From Oscillospiraceae bacterium (GTDB taxonomy: Bacteria; Bacillota; Clostridia; Oscillospirales; Oscillospiraceae): a DNA stretch of 7,403 nt. Positions 1-5,448 of the stretch are shown here, in pieces. The stretch spans positions 1 through 7,403 of the forward strand of contig JAQWCP010000071.1 of assembly GCA_028705905.1 (NCBI GenBank). The letters run 5' to 3'. The first letter of the stretch is position 1. Each line of letters starts with the position of its first letter. A program made the translations under genes and the position numbers. A model generated the notes under the pieces. It was not told where the DNA came from, searched no databases, and worked only from the letters and a program-made list of their open reading frames with translations.

Positions 1-762
1 ACGAAATCCGCGAAAGACGAAAAAGAGAAGAACAAACGCCAAAGCGGCACACAACGTAACGGGCAGGCCCAGACAGATGGAGAACAAAAATCGACAAAGG
101 GCGCCGATGATTGCGCCGGCAGTGAGCAGGCACCAGACAGAAAGAGGGGCGCGCCGCCACCGGGAATGTGGGTCATAAAGCTCCACAAAGGTAACAATGA
201 GCGGTGGAGCGATGATATAATACGCATTCAGCAGAATGGCGATGAGAGAAACTACAAAAAGTCCGGCCAAAAGGCGGAGCCATTTATGCGCCGACTCTTC
301 CACGTGCGTTTCAACGGGGTGGTATGCGTGGGGGGTGACCCACTCTTTTTGTTCCAAGAAATATCTGACGATAACGATGACGATGGATGTGAGGGCCACA
401 GAAAAAACATACACAAAACTGGCTTCCTGTAGCAGCACGGGCAAAATGCCAGCGGAAATGATGGGTGTAATGGATGTTTTTGTCAGTGTGAGCACTAAAG
501 CGGCAAAAACAAATGCAAGGCAGATTTGTGTGACCATAGACATGGGCAGCCGCACAAGGCAGACGCCAACCAACGCGGAAACGGTCATCAAAATGACGAG
601 CATACTTTTGGATGCCTGCCAGGGTTGACGCGCCATCATCCATCCGCCGATGGTGAGTGCCGCAACTTCCGGGAAGATGATGGCGGGACTTTGAAACAGC
701 TCTGAAACGCCGACCATCACAATGATCATGGCGAGGGAAATCAATCCGTTTTTCCATTTCAT
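1..762 (-). CDS. Multi-pass membrane protein, HPP-family-like (C-terminus cut by window edge)
   Basis: The frame is open from an ATG at 762 to the window edge, giving 254 codons with no stop, so the C-terminus is missing. The ATG follows AAAGGACGGAG at a good ribosome-binding distance. The protein is very hydrophobic. Helices are plausible near residues 6-24, 52-70, 77-93, 100-133 (probably two), 163-184, 208-226 and 233-250, with a charged, histidine-containing loop near 135-160. The N-terminal motif FPEVAALTIGGW (30-41) followed by RQPW (45-48) recalls HPP-family membrane proteins, a family of poorly known function linked in some bacteria and plastids to nitrite transport; this assignment is from memory of family style. 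Residues 29-91 and 183-249 look like two copies of one unit. The gene lies 36 bases past the rpsT terminator hairpin and I see no convincing promoter in that gap, so read-through from rpsT is possible. That it is a membrane protein is secure; the family is not. Confidence 0.6.
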   Translation of the reverse strand, partial: MKWKNGLISLAMIIVMVGVSELFQSPAIIFPEVAALTIGGWMMARQPWQASKSMLVILMTVSALVGVCLVRLPMSMVTQICLAFVFAALVLTLTKTSITPIISAGILPVLLQEASFVYVFSVALTSIVIVIVRYFLEQKEWVTPHAYHPVETHVEESAHKWLRLLAGLFVVSLIAILLNAYYIIAPPLIVTFVELYDPHSRWRRAPLSVWCLLTAGAIIGALCRFLFSICLGLPVTLCAALAFVLLFFVFRGFR

Positions 763-797
763 GGTTTACTCCGTCCTTTCTAACATTGGCGGGGTTT

Positions 798-838
798 AAA
801 AAACAAAGGCAGGAAGCACTCTTCCTGCCTTTGTTTTT
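798..838 (-). terminator. Intrinsic terminator of rpsT
   Basis: Two 18-base arms (799-816 and 821-838) are perfectly complementary around the 4-base loop CACT. The GC-rich core GGCAGGAAG pairs with CTTCCTGCC. On the minus strand the stem runs into six T residues (803-798), ten bases beyond the rpsT stop. The plus strand also ends in a T-rich tract (TTTGTTTTT), so it could stop transcription both ways, though no plus-strand gene enters from the left. Confidence 0.92.
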
Positions 839-847
839 ACACTTCAA

Positions 848-1114
848 TTAACCGGCAATCCGATTGAGCTTTCGTGTAATGCTGCTCTTTCTGCGGGCGG
901 CTGTATTCTTGTGCAACAGCCCCTTGCCAACCGCCTGATCAACCTTTTTGACTGCCGTAGCATACGCGCTTTCGGCCTCGGCGCGGTTGCCTGCCGCCAC
1001 CGCCACGTCAAATTTTTTCAGGCAAGTTTTCAGGTTCGACTTTGCCACTTTGTTTTTCGCGGCTTTGGTTTCAGATACCAATACACGCTTTTTGGCAGAC
1101 TTGATATTTGGCAA
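848..1114 (-). CDS. rpsT: 30S ribosomal protein bS20
   Basis: This encodes an 88-residue ribosomal protein bS20, which binds 16S rRNA in the small subunit. The sequence opens PNIKSAKKR, the family signature, and is rich in Lys, Arg and Ala throughout, with the typical late segment GLLHKNTAARRKSSITRKLN (66-85). Length matches the family (about 85-90). The start is a TTG at 1114-1112: it sits 7-8 bases after a strong GGAGGAGGT (1130-1122), and the protein homology begins exactly there. Upstream in-frame ATGs would add residues unlike bS20, and the ATG at the SD edge is out of frame. A UUG start is also found in E. coli rpsT, where it belongs to S20 autoregulation; whether the same holds here is an inference. 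The gene is divergent from gpr, has its own promoter and ends in an intrinsic terminator. Confidence 0.97.
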   Translation of the reverse strand: MPNIKSAKKRVLVSETKAAKNKVAKSNLKTCLKKFDVAVAAGNRAEAESAYATAVKKVDQAVGKGLLHKNTAARRKSSITRKLNRIAG

Positions 1115-1144
1115 ACCATCCACCTCCTCCGGTCGCATATTTGC

Positions 1145-1161
1145 TGTGGATAGAAACTCCA
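1145..1161 (-). repeat. Small hairpin in the rpsT 5' leader
   Basis: GTGGA and TCCAC form a 5-bp stem with a 7-base loop in the predicted 50-base rpsT leader, a few bases after the expected transcription start and about 15 bases before the Shine-Dalgarno. It could be an RNA element affecting stability or translation, but a stem this short can arise by chance. Confidence 0.35.
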
Positions 1162-1172
1162 CGCAGATATAT

Positions 1173-1201
1173 ATAATACCATCGGTTTGCAGAAAATGCA
1201 A
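1173..1201 (-). promoter_or_regulatory. SigA-type promoter of rpsT
   Basis: On the minus strand, -35 TTGCAT (1201-1196) and -10 TATTAT (1178-1173) are separated by exactly 17 bases. Transcription would start near 1166, leaving a leader of about 50 bases before the TTG start. No other gene lies between this promoter and rpsT. Confidence 0.85.
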
Positions 1202-1203
1202 TA

Positions 1204-1243
1204 ACTTTTTTCCTTTTTTCTTCTTTTTCACATATCTTTTTTT
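1204..1243 (-). promoter_or_regulatory. A-tract upstream (UP-like) element of the rpsT promoter
   Basis: Directly upstream of the rpsT -35 box the minus strand is almost pure purine, with runs of 6, 6, 5 and 7 A residues (plus-strand T runs at 1206-1211, 1214-1219, 1224-1228, 1237-1243). A/T-rich tracts here bind the RNA polymerase alpha C-terminal domain at strong rRNA and ribosomal-protein promoters. Spacing is about 8-14 bases, so helical phasing is only approximate. Confidence 0.55.
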
Positions 1244-1296
1244 CAAATGCGGAAACTAGAAGCAAACTGCAATGGCATGAGAAAGAGGAGGATCAT

Positions 1297-2202
1297 ATGC
1301 AAAAACGTCGGACAGACCTGGCGGTTGAGGCAAAAGAGCTGTTTACGGAATCGGCAGGAGAAGAAACCAAATTAAAAGGGGTCAAGGCTTGGGACGAGCT
1401 GCGGGAAGGGTATCACATCACCACAGTGGAAATTTTGGATGAGGCAGGCGCCAAGGCGCTGGAAAAGCCGGTGGGAACCTATATTACGATTACCCTCAAG
1501 GGACTGATGCGGCGGGAAGAAGATGCCTTTGGCCGCGCAGCCCGCGCCCTTGCCACAGAGCTGGATCGGCTTTTGCCGCAAGAGGGGAATGGCCCCATTT
1601 TGGTTGCGGGGCTTGGCAACCGTGCCATTACCCCGGATGCCATTGGGCCCTTGGTGGTCTCTCACACGCTGGCGACCCGGCATCTGGTGGCGCAGCTGCC
1701 AGAGCAATTTGGGTCGTTTCGCTCTGTATCGGCTGTTGCGGCAGGCGTCCTGGGCACGACAGGTGTGGAGAGCGGGGAACTGATCAAAGGCGTGGCAGAC
1801 AAAGTGCAGCCTATTTGCATCATCGTGGCGGACGCCCTCACGTCCCGTGCGGTAGACCGGATTTGCAATACTGTGCAGATAACAGACAGCGGGATTATAC
1901 CCGGCTCCGGGGTTGGGAACAGCCGCGCGGAATTGAGCCAAAAGACCATGGGAATTCCGGTCATTGCCATTGGCGTTCCCACGGTGGTGGATGCCGGTAC
2001 GCTGACGGCAGATATCGCCAGCAAGGCGGGGGTTGATGATTTGGACGAACAGGCGCTGGAAAAACAGGCGGGCGGCCTTTTGGTAACACCAAAGGATATC
2101 GACGCACAAGTGGCGGACCTGGCCAAAGTTGTGGGATATGGAATCAATTTGGCATTGCAAAAAGGACTGGGGCTAGAAGATATTACCATGCTGCTGGATT
2201 AA
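1297..2202 (+). CDS. gpr: Spore germination protease GPR (peptidase family A25)
   Basis: GPR starts degradation of small acid-soluble spore proteins (SASPs) when spores germinate, releasing amino acids and freeing DNA. It is made as a zymogen in the forespore. The N-terminus KRRTDLAVEAKEL matches the known self-processing region, where cleavage follows the Asp of RTD, implying a propeptide of only about 7 residues. The two Asp residues proposed as catalytic in B. megaterium GPR appear conserved as D114 (NRAITPDAIGP) and D179 (IIVADALTSR). Other family blocks are GLGN (105-108), DSGIIPGSGVGN (197-208), GIPVIAIGVPTVVDA (219-233) and LLVTPKDID (261-269). At 301 residues it is shorter than Bacillus GPR (about 370): the segment between VVDA and LLVTPK is only about 27 residues. 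The ATG follows AGAGGAGG (1284-1291) by 5 bases. I see no clear SigG/SigF promoter in the 1204-1290 gap, although forespore expression is expected. It is divergent from rpsT, and no spoIIP follows. Confidence 0.97.
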   Translation: MQKRRTDLAVEAKELFTESAGEETKLKGVKAWDELREGYHITTVEILDEAGAKALEKPVGTYITITLKGLMRREEDAFGRAARALATELDRLLPQEGNGPILVAGLGNRAITPDAIGPLVVSHTLATRHLVAQLPEQFGSFRSVSAVAAGVLGTTGVESGELIKGVADKVQPICIIVADALTSRAVDRICNTVQITDSGIIPGSGVGNSRAELSQKTMGIPVIAIGVPTVVDAGTLTADIASKAGVDDLDEQALEKQAGGLLVTPKDIDAQVADLAKVVGYGINLALQKGLGLEDITMLLD

Positions 2203-2276
2203 CGGAATCCCTGAATGGGGATGGAAAGAAGTACAAAAAGGTCGAGGAAAAGCAATGGATCGTCCGGCTTCTGCCA

Positions 2277-2305
2277 TTGACAGAAGCTGGATTTTTCTAT
2301 ATGAT
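2277..2305 (+). promoter_or_regulatory. Near-consensus SigA promoter for the cytidylate kinase-like gene
   Basis: A perfect -35 TTGACA (2277-2282) and a -10 TATGAT (2300-2305, 5 of 6 consensus) are separated by 17 bases. Transcription would start near 2312. The gene therefore has strong vegetative expression independent of the sporulation gene gpr upstream. It also argues against the ATG at 2255, which lies upstream of the promoter. Confidence 0.85.
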
Positions 2306-2318
2306 AAAACCATCAAGA

Positions 2319-2343
2319 CAGCGCCGGGCAGCAGTCGGCGCTG
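2319..2343 (+). repeat. Leader inverted repeat before the kinase-like gene
   Basis: CAGCGCC (2319-2325) and GGCGCTG (2337-2343) form a perfect 7-bp, GC-rich stem with an 11-base loop. It lies at the 5' end of the predicted transcript, eight bases before the Shine-Dalgarno. No T-run follows, so it is not a terminator. A role as a 5' stabilising stem or translational control element is an inference. Confidence 0.45.
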
Positions 2344-2365
2344 CCGCAAGAAAGGACGGATATAC

Positions 2366-2998
2366 ATGGGAAAAGCAATCGTCACCATAGGAAGGCAATG
2401 CGGAAGTGGGGGCAGGGAGATCGGGAGACGTTTGGCTGACAGGTTGGGCGTTCCTTTCTACGATAGGAAATTGATCGAAATGGCGGCAAAAGAAAGCGGA
2501 ATAGACCCCAGCGTGTTCGAACACGTGGATGAAACAGCAACAAACAGTTTGCTGTATGCTTTGTCCATGGGGACCTTTCCGCTGGGCGGGCAGACAGGGG
2601 TGCTGGAGAGTTCGATCAACGATAAAGTCTTTTTTGCATCTGCGGAATTCATTCGAAAGGTAGCGGCAGAGGGATCTTGCGTCATTGTGGGCCGTTGTGC
2701 AGACTACATTTTACGGGAAGAGAAATCGTTGATCAGTGTGTTTGTGCATGGGAATCTCAAAGACCGCGTGGTCAGAATTGCAAAAGAGTATGACAAAGAG
2801 CCGGCAAAAGCCGAGGAAATTGTCCGCAAGCTGGATAAACAACGGGCCAATTATTACAATTATTACTCCAGCCAGAAGTGGGGGAGTCTTACCAATTACG
2901 CCATTACGCTGGATACCAGTGTTTTGAGCATTGACGGCGCGGTGGATCTTCTGGAATTGGCTGCCCGCCGCAAGATACAAGCGGAATTTGCCCTTTGA
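2366..2998 (+). CDS. Cytidylate kinase-like family protein
   Basis: This 210-residue protein matches the cytidylate kinase-like family (Pfam Cytidylate_kin_2), P-loop proteins related to CMP kinase that are frequent in Clostridia; their substrate is not firmly established. The N-terminus IVTIGRQCGSGGREIGRRLA (5-24) contains the family's modified phosphate loop, with GGRE where canonical kinases have GK(S/T). LGVPFYDRKLI (27-37) follows, as in relatives. Further blocks are CVIVGRCADYIL (105-116), a FVHG strand (126-129) and a basic, Tyr-rich LID-like segment (RKLDKQRANYYNYYSSQKW, 154-172). The ATG at 2366 follows AAAGGACGGA (2351-2360), and homology begins there. A longer in-frame ORF starts at 2255 but would span the promoter and carries no family sequence. 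It has its own promoter and terminator, so it appears monocistronic. The family is well supported; CMP phosphorylation is an inference. Confidence 0.88.
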   Translation: MGKAIVTIGRQCGSGGREIGRRLADRLGVPFYDRKLIEMAAKESGIDPSVFEHVDETATNSLLYALSMGTFPLGGQTGVLESSINDKVFFASAEFIRKVAAEGSCVIVGRCADYILREEKSLISVFVHGNLKDRVVRIAKEYDKEPAKAEEIVRKLDKQRANYYNYYSSQKWGSLTNYAITLDTSVLSIDGAVDLLELAARRKIQAEFAL

Positions 2999-3012
2999 TC
3001 CCCCTGTACTGG

Positions 3013-3054
3013 AACCGGCGCCTGCTTCATGCATGAAGCAGGCACCGGTTTTTT
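3013..3054 (+). terminator. Intrinsic terminator after the kinase-like gene
   Basis: A perfect 24-base palindrome (3020-3043, arms GCCTGCTTCATG and CATGAAGCAGGC) is extended, after one C/A mismatch, by AACCGG (3013-3018) pairing CCGGTT (3045-3050). Six T residues (3049-3054) follow. It starts 14 bases past the kinase stop. On the minus strand no T-tract follows the stem, so it is not an obvious terminator for the convergent merR gene. Confidence 0.92.
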
Positions 3055-3069
3055 CCTGTCCCGGACCAG

Positions 3070-3885
3070 TCAGCTTTCCGAAGAGCGGGGAACCCACCGG
3101 ATCAGGATCTCCGTGACAGATTCGTCCATATTTGTGCCAAGGGTTTCGTTTAATCCCCGCTCATAGGCATACCCCACCAATTGTAGCTGATGTTCTTGTG
3201 CATAATCCCGCAGCGTTTGATAGGCAGGCGGCAGTTTATCCCAGTTTCCTTTGACAACCATGCGCAGATACTGCCCGGAGGGCCGCCGAAACAGATTCTT
3301 CCCTTTGGGAAGGCTGGGTTTCATATACAGGCGGTCGTAGTTTGCAAACTGCCCTGCCATAATTTTTTCACCGGAGAGCATAATGCCATAATCATGGTTG
3401 AACAGCCGGTACCGCCGGTCTCTATGCAACAGCTCTCCCATTGCGATGTAATACATCTCGTTTTCCGTTCCGATGATCTGATCGCTTAAAACGAAACGCT
3501 CCTCTTCACAGAAGACAGACTCGATTTTGTTCAATGTGACTGTTTTCGAAAGGGCAGACAATTCCTGCTTGGCGCTCAGCAGACGTTTCATACTTTGCAG
3601 ATGTTCGATTTTGGCATCAATATCCGCAATCTTATCCGTGAGGAGCTCATCCACGGTACCCACGCCACAGTGGATGGCGGCCTGCGTCTCTGAAATGGAC
3701 ATACCCAATTCGCGAAAGGCCAGAATCAGCTCCAAATCGGATGTTTGGTCCAATGTATAGTAACGATAGCCGTTTTCACCTTTGAAATTGGGAGAAAACA
3801 GGCCGATTTGGTCATAATAATGGAGCGTCCGTTTATTGATTCCATGGAGTTTTGCAAGCTGCCCGATGGTGAGGTGTTGGTTCAT
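3070..3885 (-). CDS. MerR-family multidrug-responsive transcriptional regulator
   Basis: This 271-residue regulator probably controls the divergent MATE pump. Residues 5-75 form a winged helix-turn-helix of MerR type: LTIGQLAKLHGINKRTLHYY, then DQIGLF and the wing GYRYYTLDQ, ending with LGMSISE. Residues about 78-112 form the coiled-coil dimer helix (DKIADIDAKIEHLQSMKRLL). Residues about 120-266 resemble the GyrI-like drug-binding domain of BmrR/Mta-type regulators, with PSGQYLRMVVKGNWDKLPPAY (202-222) and LVGYAYERGLNE (236-247). No cysteine cluster typical of metal sensors is seen; Cys occurs only at 73 and 126, so an organic ligand is more likely than a metal. The start is the ATG at 3885, where homology begins; a weak AAGAGAAGAAAG lies upstream. 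The frame extends to 3978, but that region contains the promoter and operator. The merR promoter overlaps the operator, so autoregulation is expected. Confidence 0.92.
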   Translation of the reverse strand: MNQHLTIGQLAKLHGINKRTLHYYDQIGLFSPNFKGENGYRYYTLDQTSDLELILAFRELGMSISETQAAIHCGVGTVDELLTDKIADIDAKIEHLQSMKRLLSAKQELSALSKTVTLNKIESVFCEEERFVLSDQIIGTENEMYYIAMGELLHRDRRYRLFNHDYGIMLSGEKIMAGQFANYDRLYMKPSLPKGKNLFRRPSGQYLRMVVKGNWDKLPPAYQTLRDYAQEHQLQLVGYAYERGLNETLGTNMDESVTEILIRWVPRSSES

Positions 3886-3905
3886 ATGATTCACGCTTTC
3901 TTCTC

Positions 3906-3936
3906 TTGACCTTACAGTAACTGTAAGGTTTATAAT
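3906..3936 (+). promoter_or_regulatory. MerR-type promoter (19-bp spacer) of the MATE gene
   Basis: A -35 TTGACC (3906-3911) and a perfect -10 TATAAT (3931-3936) are 19 bases apart. This overlong spacer is the hallmark of MerR-activated promoters: polymerase binds poorly until the ligand-bound regulator twists the DNA and realigns the boxes. Transcription would start near 3943, about 38 bases before the MATE start. Confidence 0.93.
3909..3929. promoter_or_regulatory. MerR operator (perfect dyad) between merR and the MATE gene
   Basis: ACCTTACAGT (3909-3918) and ACTGTAAGGT (3920-3929) are perfect inverted 10-base arms around one central A. The dyad overlaps the end of the -35 box and fills the long spacer of the MATE promoter, exactly where MerR dimers bind. 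It also covers the predicted start of the merR transcript. Confidence 0.93.
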
Positions 3937-3960
3937 AGCATGGAAACAAGGATGGGTCAA
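3932..3960 (-). promoter_or_regulatory. Promoter of merR overlapping the MATE promoter
   Basis: On the minus strand, TTGACC (3960-3955) and TATTAT (3937-3932) are 17 bases apart, a good SigA promoter. Its -10 box covers the same bases as the MATE -10 TATAAT on the other strand, so polymerase cannot occupy both at once. Transcription would start near 3925, inside the operator dyad, so bound MerR should repress its own gene. Confidence 0.78.
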
Positions 3961-3980
3961 GAAGAGGAAGGGGATCAATC

Positions 3981-5375
3981 ATGGCCAATCGTTTGAATCG
4001 AGAGTACGGTGCGCTATCACTGTTCCGATATACGATTCCCAGCATGATGAGTTTACTGTTTCTGTCTCTCTATCAGATGGTAGACTCTATTTTTATTGCC
4101 AACTTCGTTGGGGAAAACGCCTTGGCGGCGATGAATATTGTGTATCCGGTGATCAGTGTGATCCTGGCTGTTACATTGATGTTTTCCACGGGAGGCAGTG
4201 CGGTTGTAGCACGTAAGATGGGAGCAGGAAAGCAGCAGGAGGCAAAAGAGGATTTTACGGTGATCATGCTGTCGGCGGCGGCGCTGGGCGTGGTTCTTTC
4301 TGGTCTGAGTTTGCTGTTCATGGAGCCGCTTCTGAGGTTTTTGGGGGCGACGCCGGTTCTGTATGATGACTGCTTGGGGTATCTGGCCACTTTAATTCCG
4401 TTTATGCCGCTGGCCGTGTTGCAGATCGGGCTTTCCTCCTTTTTTATCACAGCGGGTAAGCCTGGGCTTGGTTTTTCCCTGACAGCGCTGTCCGGTGTGA
4501 GCAATATTGTTCTGGACTATCTTTTTATCACGCAGTTTCAGATGGGTATTCGAGGCTCTGCCTGGGGTACGGCGGCGGGATATGCCATTGCCGCCACACC
4601 GGGACTTTTCTATTTCCTGTTCCAGAGAAAGGGCAGTCTGTATTTTGTCCGGCCACGGTTCCGGGTGAAAATGCTGGGATTTTCCTGCTTTAACGGCTCC
4701 TCTGAAATGGTCAGCAATTTGTCCGTATCGGTTACCACCATTTTGTTCAACAAACTGGCTCTGCACTATATGGGAGAAGCGGGAGTGGCGGCTGTTACGG
4801 TGATTCTATATGCCCAGTTTTTTCTGACTGCCGTATTCATGGGATTCATCGGCGGTGCAAGCCCCATTTTCAGCTTCAATCTGGGGAGCGGGAACAAGAG
4901 GCGGCTGAACGCCTTGTTCCGTTACAGCACGGGTATCGTCCTTCTGATGACGGGAATCGTCGTTGCCGTTTCTTATCTGTTGGCAGGGCCCATTGTATCT
5001 GTTTACATTCGAAAGGGAAGTGATATTTTCCCCCTGGCACTTCATGGGTTTTTGTTATTTGCTGTCAGCTACTTGTTTGCCGGGTTTAACATCTACACGT
5101 CCGGCTTGTTCACGGCCTTGCACAACGGGAAGGTGTCCGCAATCATCTCTTTCCTGCGTACGTTTGTCTGTTTGGTGCTTTCGCTTCTGTTGCTGCCGCA
5201 GTTCATGGGGGCAGATGGCCTTTGGTTGGCTGTCCCTGTGGCAGAGTTTGTATCTTGTCTCATCAGCATAGGGTTTTTGGCCCGATACCGGAAAAAATAT
5301 GAGTTTACTTCTTCCCCACTGTGTGAGGGAACTGGGCCAAAGCCAGATGCCGCCCCGACGGTGCAGGAATCCTGA
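3981..5375 (+). CDS. MATE-family multidrug efflux transporter
   Basis: This 464-residue inner-membrane antiporter would export drugs or other organic compounds using a Na+ or H+ gradient. Twelve hydrophobic segments are visible, in two halves of six, with a short central linker near 215-235. Family features include TM1 YQMVDSIFIANFVGENALAAMN (31-52, with Asp35), FSTGGSAVVARKMGAGK (68-84), NIVLDYLFI (175-183), GIRGSAWGTAAGY (189-201) and, in the second half, GGASPIFSFNLGSGNKRR (291-308). The style resembles the MepA/DinF branch, not Vibrio NorM, but I do not assign a symbol. Length is typical (about 440-470); the hydrophilic tail of some 25 residues (SSPLCEG onward) is probably cytoplasmic. 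The ATG follows AGGAAGGGGAT at a 5-6 base distance. The divergent MerR regulator and 19-bp-spacer promoter imply drug-induced expression. The gene ends at its own terminator. Substrate and coupling ion cannot be read from sequence. Confidence 0.95.
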   Translation: MANRLNREYGALSLFRYTIPSMMSLLFLSLYQMVDSIFIANFVGENALAAMNIVYPVISVILAVTLMFSTGGSAVVARKMGAGKQQEAKEDFTVIMLSAAALGVVLSGLSLLFMEPLLRFLGATPVLYDDCLGYLATLIPFMPLAVLQIGLSSFFITAGKPGLGFSLTALSGVSNIVLDYLFITQFQMGIRGSAWGTAAGYAIAATPGLFYFLFQRKGSLYFVRPRFRVKMLGFSCFNGSSEMVSNLSVSVTTILFNKLALHYMGEAGVAAVTVILYAQFFLTAVFMGFIGGASPIFSFNLGSGNKRRLNALFRYSTGIVLLMTGIVVAVSYLLAGPIVSVYIRKGSDIFPLALHGFLLFAVSYLFAGFNIYTSGLFTALHNGKVSAIISFLRTFVCLVLSLLLLPQFMGADGLWLAVPVAEFVSCLISIGFLARYRKKYEFTSSPLCEGTGPKPDAAPTVQES

Positions 5376-5383
5376 TTCTTTTG

Positions 5384-5436
5384 CAAACAGCACAGCCGAA
5401 TCCAAATGTTTGGATTCGGCTGTGCTGTTTGTTTTT
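5384..5436 (+). terminator. Intrinsic terminator of the MATE gene
   Basis: Arms 5384-5406 and 5409-5431 are perfectly complementary over 23 bases around a 2-base centre, followed by five T residues (5432-5436). It starts 9 bases after the MATE stop. The opposite strand lacks a T-run after the stem, so it is a plus-strand terminator; the convergent HAD gene ends 13 bases beyond it. Confidence 0.92.
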
Positions 5437-5448
5437 CATTGGTTCGAT

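Noticed and set aside
311..847. Open frame of 178 codons on the minus strand overlapping the membrane protein
   Set aside because: It is a shifted-frame shadow: the translation is rich in His, Arg and Cys without domain character, starts inside the rpsT terminator, and the overlapping hydrophobic frame from 762 has a proper ribosome binding site.
1115..1246. N-terminal extension of rpsT to an ATG at 1246
   Set aside because: The added residues come from the A-rich promoter region and include the -35, -10 and Shine-Dalgarno sites; bS20 homology starts at the TTG.
1372..2160. Long open frame antisense to gpr
   Set aside because: It is fully opposite a well-conserved gene, has low-complexity composition rich in Arg, His and Asn, and has no start signal; a side effect of codon usage in gpr.
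2207..2222. Possible terminator just after gpr
   Set aside because: ATCCC and GGGAT can pair over only about 5 bases and no T-run follows; too weak to call.
2255..2365. Upstream ATG start for the kinase-like gene
   Set aside because: The extra 37 codons span a strong promoter and leader, have no good ribosome binding site and no family sequence.
3886..3978. Extended start of the MerR regulator
   Set aside because: The extension is read from the promoter/operator region; the winged-helix domain begins at the ATG at 3885.
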